8,999 bases of DNA from an uncultured Clostridia bacterium (lineage in GTDB: Bacteria; Bacillota; Clostridia; Oscillospirales; Acutalibacteraceae), in the NCBI GenBank assembly GCA_937902305.1, contig CALDHV010000042.1, positions 1 through 8,999 on the forward strand. The letters are read 5' to 3'. Below the pieces are notes generated by a model that had not been told where the DNA came from, made no database searches, and saw only the letters and a list, made by a program, of their open reading frames with translations. The translations under genes and the position numbers were made by a program. Shown here piece by piece: positions 1 to 5,845 of the stretch (position 1 is its first letter; each line of letters begins with the position of its first letter).

Positions 1-406
1 GACGGGGGCCGACCAGACTCATTTCGCCGCGCAGGATATTGATGAGCTGAGGCAATTCGTCGATGCTGGTGTGGCGGATGAACCGCCCGACGGGAGTGAT
101 GCGGGGATCGTCCTTGATCTTGAATGCTGGGCCGTCCATTTCGTTCTTGCGCGCCAGCTTGCGCAGGAGCTTCGGGTCATCGGCGTTGACGACCATACTA
201 CGGAACTTATAGATTTTGAACAGCTTGCCGTTTTTTCCGACACGGGTCTGCGAATAGAAAGCCGGGCCGCCGTCACTGCGGACTAAAATCGACACGACCA
301 AAAACAGGGGGGACAGTACGATCAGCGCCAACGCGGAAGCGACGATGTCGAATATCCGCTTGATACAGTCATAAACCGGTTTTTCCCGGAATTGGGCGTC
401 TTCCAT
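1..406 (-). CDS. Polyprenyl-phosphate sugar-1-phosphate transferase, N-terminal part (runs off left edge)
   Basis: Bacterial sugar transferase family (Bac_transf; WbaP/CpsE/undecaprenyl-phosphate galactose phosphotransferase type). Members move a sugar-1-phosphate from a nucleotide sugar onto undecaprenyl phosphate at the inner membrane face, the first step of a capsule, exopolysaccharide or wall-glycan repeat unit. 135 residues are visible. A hydrophobic segment at about residues 21-43 fits the family's membrane hairpin. It is followed by the family blocks KIYKFRSM (64-71), DPRITPVGRFIRHTSIDELP (100-119) and GEMSLVGPR (127-135), where the window stops. There is no large N-terminal multi-pass domain, so this is the short, catalytic-core-only form (usually about 200-230 aa). 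The ATG at 406 has GGAAAGGA seven bases upstream. The gene starts 39 nt after the LCP gene on the same strand with no terminator between, so they are probably co-transcribed. The sugar specificity cannot be read from the sequence. Confidence 0.93.
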   Translation of the reverse strand, partial: MEDAQFREKPVYDCIKRIFDIVASALALIVLSPLFLVVSILVRSDGGPAFYSQTRVGKNGKLFKIYKFRSMVVNADDPKLLRKLARKNEMDGPAFKIKDDPRITPVGRFIRHTSIDELPQLINILRGEMSLVGPR

Positions 407-445
407 AATCGTATCCTTTCCAATGAACGATAATCGCGGTCGAGG

Positions 446-1837
446 TTATTCCTCTGCTCTCGGCTCGTCGGGTAAGGTCGGTTGAGTTTCCGCCTCGGTA
501 GGATCAGCCGGCTCGGTCGGTTCTGTAGGCTTGGTCGGTTCTGTAGGTTTAGTGGGAGAGGTTTCCGACGGATCCGTCTGGGTCGGTATGTAAATACCGG
601 TCGTGGGGACGGCGGAGGTCGTCGGTACGGTTGTAAGCGTTGCGGTGGTATTGCCGGGTGTTGCCGCTTGTGTCAACTTACTGCCGGAGTTGACCGGCGT
701 GTGGGTGGGCGATACATACCCATCGGTTTCGTAAATGAACCGGTGTAACGCCTCAGTGGCGATGTCCAGATCATAAATATAATACCAGCGACCGTTGATA
801 TAGGCGTCCTTGCCGCTCTTTGCTTTGCAATCCTTGGTCGGCAGGCTGAACATCTCGATGGTCGGGCGCTTGGTGATGGCCCAGGTGGCAATGCTGAGCA
901 TTTCGCTCTGGGTCAGGTTGGTGTGACACAGTCCCAGTATCTTGGAAATCATCGAGGGGTATTTGGTGACGGAAACATTCTTGACCTGCTGGTACGCCGC
1001 CTCCAACACCTTCTTTTGCCGGTTGCCACGGTCAATATCACTGCCGGTGTAGCGGTTACGGGAATAGGCAAGTGCCTGTGCGCCGGTGAGGTGCTGTAAG
1101 CCGGTACCGGGAACCGGGTCGCAGTGAATGCCGACCTGCAAGTTCAGCTCGGGGCAGTAGTAATTGTTGACCACCTTAAGCTCTGCGGCGCTGACATCAA
1201 TATCCACGCCGCCGATATAGTCAATCAGATTGACGAATTCAAAGAAATTGATATATGCATAATCGGTGATATTGAGATCAAAGTTCTGGTTGATCGTCTT
1301 GACGGCGAGCTGGGCTTTGCCGTATGCCCACGCGTGGGTGAGCTTGTCGTTTTTGCGTCCTTCGATGGCAACATAGGTGTCACGGGCGAGCGAGGTCATC
1401 TTGATCTTGTTATGATCGCGGTCGATGGACAGCACGATCATCGCATCGGAACGCCCGGAGTCATTGTTTTTGCGAGTATCCAGTCCGAACAGCATAATGT
1501 TCTGTACGCCGGTGCCGAGATCCTCATTGACACCAATATCACCGCTCAATTCGCTCGCCTTTTGCACCTGATTGAGCATCCCCGAAATGAGGGAGACGGC
1601 GACGATCACCAGTGCCAGCAGGATCGCGACGACGATAATGACAATGCGTAAAATGATTTGCTTTTTGGTGGCTTTTTTCTTGTTGCCTTTGGCAGGCTTT
1701 TTCTGTTGCATCTGCGCCAGGCTGACCTGCTCCTGCGCCGGGTTGACCGTTTTCTCCGTATGTCCCTGTGCGGTGCCGCAAAACGGACACACCGGTTGTC
1801 CGGCGCTGATTTTTTTTCCGCAATGAATACATTTCAT
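446..1837 (-). CDS. LCP (LytR-CpsA-Psr) family glycopolymer transferase with N-terminal zinc ribbon
   Basis: LCP proteins transfer undecaprenyl-pyrophosphate-linked glycopolymers (teichoic acid, capsule, other wall glycans) to peptidoglycan outside the cell. Order seen in 463 aa: a cytoplasmic zinc ribbon with CxxC pairs at C3/C6 and C17/C20; a Lys/Gln-rich stretch (45-60); one transmembrane helix (61-86); an LCP domain from about 111 to 290; a second globular part to about 375; and a Thr/Pro tail ending in PTEPTK-type repeats and acidic residues. LCP hallmarks are FGLDTR (117-122), SDAMIVLSID (130-139), SLARDTY (149-155) and the YSRNRYTGSDIDRGNRQKK block (258-276), whose Arg/Asp residues bind the pyrophosphate and metal. 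The zinc ribbon fused to an LCP domain is less usual and suggests a cytoplasmic contact. The next gene is a sugar transferase, in keeping with a glycopolymer locus. The ATG at 1837 has AAAGGA unusually far (13 nt) upstream. Confidence 0.93.
   Translation of the reverse strand: MKCIHCGKKISAGQPVCPFCGTAQGHTEKTVNPAQEQVSLAQMQQKKPAKGNKKKATKKQIILRIVIIVVAILLALVIVAVSLISGMLNQVQKASELSGDIGVNEDLGTGVQNIMLFGLDTRKNNDSGRSDAMIVLSIDRDHNKIKMTSLARDTYVAIEGRKNDKLTHAWAYGKAQLAVKTINQNFDLNITDYAYINFFEFVNLIDYIGGVDIDVSAAELKVVNNYYCPELNLQVGIHCDPVPGTGLQHLTGAQALAYSRNRYTGSDIDRGNRQKKVLEAAYQQVKNVSVTKYPSMISKILGLCHTNLTQSEMLSIATWAITKRPTIEMFSLPTKDCKAKSGKDAYINGRWYYIYDLDIATEALHRFIYETDGYVSPTHTPVNSGSKLTQAATPGNTTATLTTVPTTSAVPTTGIYIPTQTDPSETSPTKPTEPTKPTEPTEPADPTEAETQPTLPDEPRAEE
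511..546. repeat. Two tandem 18-bp units coding the PTEPTx tail of the LCP protein
   Basis: Positions 511-528 and 529-546 are the same 18-mer with one C/T difference at the fourth base. More degenerate copies flank them on both sides. Each unit encodes six residues of the Pro/Thr/Glu tail (PTEPTK and PTEPTE types) at about residues 430-442 of the LCP protein. The repeats are in frame, so copy-number change would lengthen or shorten the tail by six residues without breaking the gene. Confidence 0.85.
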
Positions 1838-1855
1838 GACCGTTGACCGTTCCTT
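1837..1855 (-). promoter_or_regulatory. Ribosome site of the LCP gene with a 7-bp tandem duplication in the spacer
   Basis: On the plus strand TGACCGT occurs twice back to back (1837-1843, 1844-1850), right before TCCTTTCT, the complement of the Shine-Dalgarno sequence AGAAAGGA. The duplication puts 13 nt between the GGA of the ribosome site and the ATG at 1837. With a single copy the distance would be 6 nt, the normal optimum. No better ribosome site or in-frame start is visible, so the start is kept. Confidence 0.6.
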
Positions 1856-1935
1856 TCTGTGAGCGCGACAGACCTGTTGCCATATAGTATTGCCCGCCGA
1901 ATGGCGGCGTAAACATCATGCATATAGACAGTAAC

Positions 1936-1964
1936 ATTATATCACACCATTTTCAATTCTGCAA
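1936..1964 (-). promoter_or_regulatory. Extended -10 promoter for the LCP-sugar transferase unit
   Basis: The minus strand reads TGA-TATAAT with the perfect -10 at 1941-1936 and the extended TG at 1944-1943. A -35 at 17-bp spacing (1964-1959) is TTGCAG, matching only its first three bases, which is usual for extended -10 promoters. Transcription would start near 1929, leaving a leader of about 90 nt. The leader contains a short hairpin, CCGCC-ATTC-GGCGG (1907-1894 on the minus strand). I recognise no riboswitch class in it. Confidence 0.55.
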
Positions 1965-1979
1965 TCCCCTTTTTTCGTC

Positions 1980-2007
1980 AAAAAAACCTCAAAAATCGCA
2001 GGATTTT
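1980..2007 (-). terminator. Weak hairpin plus T-tract after the pseudouridine synthase gene
   Basis: Read on the minus strand, AAAATC-CTGC-GATTTT (2007-1992) forms a 6-bp AT-rich stem. It is followed by TGAGG and then a run of seven T (1986-1980). It lies 44 nt past the stop of the pseudouridine synthase gene and just before the LCP promoter, the right place for a boundary. The stem is weak and the T-run is displaced by a few bases, so termination is probably incomplete at best. Confidence 0.35.
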
Positions 2008-2010
2008 CAC

Positions 2011-2039
2011 TTGCATATAATAGCAGGGCGTGTTATAAT
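2011..2039 (+). promoter_or_regulatory. Extended -10 promoter-like element directed antisense into the pseudouridine synthase gene
   Basis: TTGCAT (2011-2016), a 17-bp spacer, then a perfect TATAAT (2034-2039) preceded by TGT (2031-2033), an extended -10. The -35 matches only TTG. Transcription would begin near 2046 and run along the plus strand opposite the 3' end of the pseudouridine synthase gene. No plus-strand gene follows for 1.4 kb. The region also reads as a poorer minus-strand promoter (TATTAT at 2022-2017, 15-bp spacing to TTGTAT), so it could be an AT-rich intergenic coincidence or a second start site for the LCP gene. Confidence 0.35.
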
Positions 2040-2050
2040 ACAATTTAATG

Positions 2051-2731
2051 TCACAATGCCGTCGAAAACAGCGTCGGATCAAAGCCGTTCCACGGAAAAC
2101 CGTGCGGCGGAGGGCAAACGGTATCCAGCGTTTTACCGGTCACGGGATGGCGGAAACACAGCCGATATGACCAAAGCGCGGGAGCTTTTGCCTGCGAATC
2201 GGGGGTGCCGTATTTTTCGTCCCCCAACAGCGGATGCCGCCGGGAGGAAAACTGTACCCGAATCTGATGGGTGCGCCCGGTATGCAGACGGATTTTGACC
2301 AGGCTGTATTCCTGTCCGTTAAAAAGGGCGGTTTGCAATACGCGGTAGGTGAGGCGTGCGTCCTTGGCACCGCGTGTCCCCTCCGGGACGACGCGGGAGC
2401 GGCAATGCACCGCATCCTTGAGTAACAGATCGTACCATTCGCCACCGGCGGGGGACGGTATGCCGCAGACCACCGCAAGGTATTCCTTGATGATGCTGTG
2501 CCCGGCAAATTGCCGGTACAGCCCCGGTGTGGCTCTGCCGGAGCGGGAATAGACCATCACGCCGCCGACTGGCTGATCCAGCCGATGGATGACATCGACG
2601 ATATAGGAGCCGGTCTGCTTTTTGAGCATATCCGGCATATTTTTCCGTCTGCCACTTTCCGGCGCGGACAGTACGCCGATCGGCTTTTCGCAGACGAGGA
2701 GATATTTGTCCTGATAGAGAATGGGGATCAT
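2051..2731 (-). CDS. RluA-family pseudouridine synthase without S4 domain
   Basis: RluA-family enzymes isomerise specific uridines to pseudouridine in rRNA or tRNA in the cytoplasm. The 226-residue protein opens directly with the catalytic-domain entry (ILYQDKYLLVCEKPIGVLS, 4-22), so it lacks the N-terminal S4 RNA-binding domain of RluC/RluD types. The catalytic aspartate is D52 in HRLDQPVGGVMVYSRS (49-64). The second family block, RLHTGRTHQIRVQ (148-160), and the LLGDEKYG turn (168-175) are intact. The ATG at 2731 has GGAGG seven bases upstream and overlaps the stop of the preceding DUF1643 gene as ATGA, which implies translational coupling. The RNA target cannot be named; S4-less RluA members act on varied sites. 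No broken or missing motif is seen. Confidence 0.93.
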   Translation of the reverse strand: MIPILYQDKYLLVCEKPIGVLSAPESGRRKNMPDMLKKQTGSYIVDVIHRLDQPVGGVMVYSRSGRATPGLYRQFAGHSIIKEYLAVVCGIPSPAGGEWYDLLLKDAVHCRSRVVPEGTRGAKDARLTYRVLQTALFNGQEYSLVKIRLHTGRTHQIRVQFSSRRHPLLGDEKYGTPDSQAKAPALWSYRLCFRHPVTGKTLDTVCPPPHGFPWNGFDPTLFSTAL

Positions 2732-3354
2732 CGTTTTTCCTCCGCGGCGAGATACGCCGCCACATCAAACGGCTCGAGCGGGCTGTCGGCGCGCAGGTAC
2801 AGCGGGTGGTGCGGGTGCCCCTTGCGGGAGCGCTTGCCGGCGGTGACCCAGCGGGCGCCGTACTCCTCACCGACGGCGATCATATCGGACAGGCACCGCC
2901 GCAGATAGGTGCGCTTTTCGATGATGGTGCCCCACGCCGCCCAGACGACCGGGGTGCTGTCGCACGATGCGAGAATATAGCGGAATGCCTCCATATTTTC
3001 GTGGTGCAGTACCTCGTTGAGACAGGCGTCCATCGCATCCGGGTCGGTTGCCCGCTGCGGGTAGACGTTGAACATCGTGAAGCTGTCGAAACCGCCGAAG
3101 CGGGCGATGCGCTCCACCGATTTGAGGGTGTTATCCAGCGCACCGGGGACAGCGGTGGAGGGATTGATCCCGATGCAGATGAGCGGATGCTTGCCGCGCG
3201 TGCCGAGGATATACCGATACGGCAGAAAGCGGCAGGGGACATACAGCCACTTTTCACGGTCGTAGTCGCACGCGGCGGTGCTTTCTTCGCACAGCGCGGC
3301 GGCAAACGGAACGATCTCCGATGCGACGGTATCCCGCAGAGGCGTATAGGTCAT
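2728..3354 (-). CDS. DUF1643 family protein
   Basis: The 208-residue protein has the DUF1643 signature: a beta strand leading into INPSTA (63-68), a following LDNT (73-76), FNVYPQRATDP (95-105) and a C-terminal GHPHHPLYL (179-187) with clustered histidines. DUF1643 proteins are cytoplasmic, about 150-200 aa, and of no firmly established function. The conserved Asn/Asp/His residues suggest an enzyme or a nucleotide-binding fold, but that is inference. I place the start at the ATG at 3354, which has AAGAAGGA seven bases upstream. A longer reading from the ATG at 3390 would add 12 residues, but that ATG has no ribosome site and lies within the TATGAT -10 of the gene's own predicted promoter. The gene is coupled to the downstream pseudouridine synthase by an ATGA overlap. 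Confidence 0.85.
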   Translation of the reverse strand: MTYTPLRDTVASEIVPFAAALCEESTAACDYDREKWLYVPCRFLPYRYILGTRGKHPLICIGINPSTAVPGALDNTLKSVERIARFGGFDSFTMFNVYPQRATDPDAMDACLNEVLHHENMEAFRYILASCDSTPVVWAAWGTIIEKRTYLRRCLSDMIAVGEEYGARWVTAGKRSRKGHPHHPLYLRADSPLEPFDVAAYLAAEEKR

Positions 3355-3379
3355 TTTTCGATCCTTCTTTACTGATGTT

Positions 3380-3406
3380 TTGACTATCATACCACGGTTT
3401 TACAAA
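3380..3406 (+). promoter_or_regulatory. Tentative promoter for the MBOAT-SGNH unit
   Basis: TTGACT (3380-3385) is a five-of-six -35. A TACAAA (3401-3406) four-of-six -10 follows after only 15 bp. The spacing is short and the -10 poor, so the call is weak, but no better candidate lies between the divergent genes. It overlaps the minus-strand promoter almost completely. Confidence 0.25.
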
Positions 3407-3414
3407 AAGGACAA
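3386..3414 (-). promoter_or_regulatory. Extended -10 promoter for the DUF1643-pseudouridine synthase unit
   Basis: The minus strand reads TTGTCC (3414-3409), a 17-bp spacer ending in TGG, then TATGAT (3391-3386). The -35 matches four of six and the -10 five of six, with the extended TG. Transcription would start near 3379, giving a leader of about 25 nt that holds the AAGAAGGA ribosome site of the ATG at 3354. Confidence 0.55.
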
Positions 3415-3441
3415 GCCGATTTTGATGAGGAGAGCATAAAA

Positions 3442-4869
3442 ATGGTATTCAGCGACCTGCCATTTCTTTTTCTGTTTTTACCCATTTTCATGTTAATATA
3501 TTGGCTCGTTCCCGCCCGTTTCCGGAATGTCGCGTTGTTGGCGGGCAGTGTGGTTTTTTATGCGATCGGCTCGTGGGGGCATCCGGGACATCTGATCCTA
3601 TTGCTCGGCACGGTGGCGTTCGACTGGCTGTTGGCGCTGTATATGAAGCGAGTGTCGGGGCACCCGAAGCGATGCCTGATCGTCGGACTTGTGTTCCACT
3701 TTGTGTGGCTGTTCGTGTATAAATACCTCGGCTTTACGGTGGAGAGCTTCAATGCGGTATTCCGCACGGGTTTGCCGGTGCCGCAGATATTGATGCCTGC
3801 CGGCATCAGCTTCTACACCTTCCAGGCGGTTTCCTATCTGTTCGATGTGTACCGCGGGACTTGCCCGGAGGAGCGCAACCCGGTCACGCTCGGGACATAT
3901 ATCACGATGTATCCGCAGTTGATCGCCGGCCCGATCGTTACCTTCAACGAGGTGCGTTCGGAGTTGCGGGAGCGCCGTACGGGTTTTTTCCGGATCGTGG
4001 ACGGTCTGCGGGTGTTCATCATCGGTCTGGGCTTCAAGGTCATCCTTGCCAATCAGCTCGGCGGGCTTTGGAACGATGTGGAGGCGCTGGGGTATGAAAG
4101 CATCAGCACGCCGCTCGCGTGGATGAGCATTGCGGCGTTCAGCTTCCAGCTGTATTTCGATTTCTACGGCTATTCGCTGATGGCGGTCGGGTTGGGCAGG
4201 ATGCTCGGCTTCGAGCTGCCGGAGAACTTCCGCGACCCGTATGTTTCGGTCAGTATGACCGAGTTTTGGCGACGGTGGCACATCACGCTCGGACGCTGGT
4301 TTCGGGAATATGTGTACATACCGCTCGGCGGCAGTCGCGGAGGAAAGTGGAAAACCTTGCGCAATCTGCTGATCGTGTGGCTGTTCACCGGGATATGGCA
4401 CGGCGCGGGGGTGAACTTCGTGCTGTGGGGACTGACGCTGTTCCTGCTGCTGGTGCTGGAAAAGTTTACCGGCTTCGGTAATTTTCTTGAAAAGCATCGG
4501 TGGGTAGGACATCTGTATATGCTCCTGTGCATCCCGGTGACGTGGGCGCTGTTCGCGATCACCAAAACGGCGGATCTGCCGATTTTCTTCGGACGGCTGT
4601 TCCCGTTCTTTTCCGGCGCAGCGCCGTTCCCGCAGGATTTTGTGCGGTTCTTACCAACCTATGGGCATTGGCTGTTGCTGGGTCTGCTGTTTTCCACCAC
4701 CCTGCCGCGACGTGCCTATACTTGGTTGCGCGGCAAGACCGCCGTTCGCGGAAAGGCCGGCGTCGTGCTTGCCTCGGTCGAATGTGTCGCTTTGCTTGCC
4801 ATCTGGTGGATGGCCGTCTACTGCTTGTACCAGGGACTGAATGATCCGTTCCTGTATTTCCGTTTCTGA
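3442..4869 (+). CDS. MBOAT family membrane-bound O-acyltransferase (AlgI/DltB/PatA type)
   Basis: MBOAT proteins of the AlgI group carry an acyl group, usually acetyl, across the cytoplasmic membrane so that an outer partner can esterify a polysaccharide. The 475 residues form a multi-pass membrane protein. It starts with the typical SDLPFLFLFLPIFMLIYWLVP (4-24) and carries LMPAGISFYTFQAVSYLFDV (117-136), YPQLIAGPI (157-165), the FWRRWHITLGRWFREYVYIP block (275-294, H280) and the active-site histidine H320 in IWHGAGVNFVLWG (318-330). Family length is about 450-500 aa, so it is complete. The start at 3442 has GAGGAGAG seven bases upstream. Only 18 nt separate it from the SGNH-type gene downstream, forming the classic acyl-carrier/acyl-transferase pair. 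The glycan acceptor is not shown; the nearby LCP and sugar transferase genes suggest a wall or capsule polymer. Confidence 0.95.
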   Translation: MVFSDLPFLFLFLPIFMLIYWLVPARFRNVALLAGSVVFYAIGSWGHPGHLILLLGTVAFDWLLALYMKRVSGHPKRCLIVGLVFHFVWLFVYKYLGFTVESFNAVFRTGLPVPQILMPAGISFYTFQAVSYLFDVYRGTCPEERNPVTLGTYITMYPQLIAGPIVTFNEVRSELRERRTGFFRIVDGLRVFIIGLGFKVILANQLGGLWNDVEALGYESISTPLAWMSIAAFSFQLYFDFYGYSLMAVGLGRMLGFELPENFRDPYVSVSMTEFWRRWHITLGRWFREYVYIPLGGSRGGKWKTLRNLLIVWLFTGIWHGAGVNFVLWGLTLFLLLVLEKFTGFGNFLEKHRWVGHLYMLLCIPVTWALFAITKTADLPIFFGRLFPFFSGAAPFPQDFVRFLPTYGHWLLLGLLFSTTLPRRAYTWLRGKTAVRGKAGVVLASVECVALLAIWWMAVYCLYQGLNDPFLYFRF

Positions 4870-4887
4870 TAATGAGGAGGATTTACT

Positions 4888-5760
4888 ATGTCACGTCGCG
4901 GTTCTTTACATTCTGTCCGGCGCCGTAATGGATTGCCGTATCTCATTTTCGCCATCGTGTTCGTGGTCGGACTTGTGGCGGCGTTGCCGTTTATCATCCC
5001 GGCGATGTTCCCAAAGGATGAGCCGATCTCGGACGAGTCGGTGATATTCCCGGAGGAGGAGATGACAACGACTGTTGCTCCTACCACGACGACGGTCGTC
5101 ACCACCGTCGCGACCGAGGCGCAACGCCCGGCTACGACCTCCGCCAAGGGTGTGGCTCCGACGTACCCCGCGTCCCTGCCGGATCTGGACACCTCGTATT
5201 TTTCGGATGCGTTGTTTATCGGTGACAGCCGCGGCGAGGGCCTGCGCTTGTACGGCAAGATCGACACGATGGATTTCTTTGTCAATGTCGGTATGAGCGT
5301 TTATAAGGTCGAAAAGGAAACGGTCAACGTCCGCTCGGTGGGTAACACCAAGCTCATTCCGCTGTTGCAGAAGAAGCAGTACGGCAAGATCTATGTCTGC
5401 CTCGGCATCAACGAGGTGGGGTATAATTTCAATACCACCGTCAATCGCTACACCGCGTTTATCGAAAAGATTCGGTCGCTTCAGCCCAACGCGATCATAT
5501 ACGTGTGCGCGAATATCCACGTTTCGCAGAAGCGGTCGTCCACCGACAAGACGGTCAACAACCCCAATCTCAACAAGCTCAATACGGCATATTCCAAGCT
5601 TGCCAACGGGGTGGATATTTTCTATCTCGATGTTAATGAGATCTTCGACGATGCCAACGGCAATCTGCGCTCCGATCTGACGTCGGACGGCACACACATC
5701 TACGCCAAGTGCTATGTTGATTGGTCAAAGTATTTGCTGTCCAAAGCGGTGCATAAATAA
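4888..5760 (+). CDS. Membrane-anchored SGNH/GDSL-type hydrolase or O-acyltransferase
   Basis: The 290-residue protein has a basic N-terminus, one transmembrane segment (about 17-40), a Thr-rich extracytoplasmic linker (about 59-86) and an SGNH-like domain from about 100 to the end. The catalytic blocks are visible: FIGDSRGEG (110-118) with nucleophile S114, a glycine of block II in NVGMS (133-137), GINE (173-176) with N175, and SDGTHIYAK (266-274) with D267 and H270. The domain would lie outside the cell. Together with the MBOAT gene 18 nt upstream it matches two-part O-acetylation systems (AlgI with AlgJ/AlgX, PatA/PatB), in which the SGNH protein transfers the acyl group to the sugar. A free esterase role (deacetylation) cannot be excluded. 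The start at 4888 has GAGGAGG just upstream. A long hairpin follows the stop. Confidence 0.88.
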   Translation: MSRRGSLHSVRRRNGLPYLIFAIVFVVGLVAALPFIIPAMFPKDEPISDESVIFPEEEMTTTVAPTTTTVVTTVATEAQRPATTSAKGVAPTYPASLPDLDTSYFSDALFIGDSRGEGLRLYGKIDTMDFFVNVGMSVYKVEKETVNVRSVGNTKLIPLLQKKQYGKIYVCLGINEVGYNFNTTVNRYTAFIEKIRSLQPNAIIYVCANIHVSQKRSSTDKTVNNPNLNKLNTAYSKLANGVDIFYLDVNEIFDDANGNLRSDLTSDGTHIYAKCYVDWSKYLLSKAVHK

Positions 5761-5761
5761 A

Positions 5762-5838
5762 ACCTGCCCGGTCATACTATAGCCGAAGGGAACCGATCAG
5801 GTTCGGTTCCCTTCGGCTATTATGACCGAAAGGCAGGT
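5762..5838 (+). promoter_or_regulatory. Long 33-bp hairpin between the SGNH gene and the small downstream gene
   Basis: Three stacked perfect helices are visible. ACCTGCC (5762-5768) pairs with 5832-5838, CGGTCATA (5769-5776) with 5821-5828, and an 18-bp helix (5779-5796) with 5803-5820 around the 6-nt loop TCAGGT. Only a 2-nt bulge (5777-5778) and a 3-nt bulge (AAA, 5829-5831) interrupt it. It begins 2 nt after the SGNH stop. The inner stem resembles an intrinsic terminator stem, but UAUUAUGACC follows instead of a U-tract, so efficient termination is not expected. The outer arm covers GGCAGGT, the upstream part of the ribosome site (AGGTGA) of the small gene at 5846. It may therefore act as an mRNA stabiliser, a processing site or a translational mask. 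Confidence 0.8.
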
Positions 5839-5845
5839 GAGCCCG

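Noticed and set aside
1124..1651. 175-residue plus-strand open frame opposite the LCP gene
   Set aside because: Antisense shadow of a clear LCP coding region; low-complexity composition rich in Asp/Ile/Val, no ribosome site, no recognisable motif.
2048..2170. Leaderless 40-codon plus-strand reading frame just after the antisense promoter
   Set aside because: Highly basic, no motif, antisense to the pseudouridine synthase; nothing beyond its position supports it.
2806..3375. 189-residue plus-strand open frame opposite the DUF1643 gene
   Set aside because: Mirror of codon bias in a well-supported minus-strand gene; Ala/Gly/Arg/Asp-rich with no family motif.
3598..4512. 304-residue minus-strand open frame opposite the MBOAT gene
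   Set aside because: The plus-strand MBOAT motifs are decisive; the antisense product is His/Arg/Glu-rich without structure.
4906..5697. 263-residue minus-strand open frame opposite the SGNH gene
   Set aside because: Antisense shadow; the plus strand carries intact SGNH catalytic blocks and a ribosome site.
5779..5820. Perfect 18-bp inverted repeat as a MITE or transposon end
   Set aside because: No target-site duplication, and no second copy in the window; better explained as an RNA hairpin with the flanking helices.
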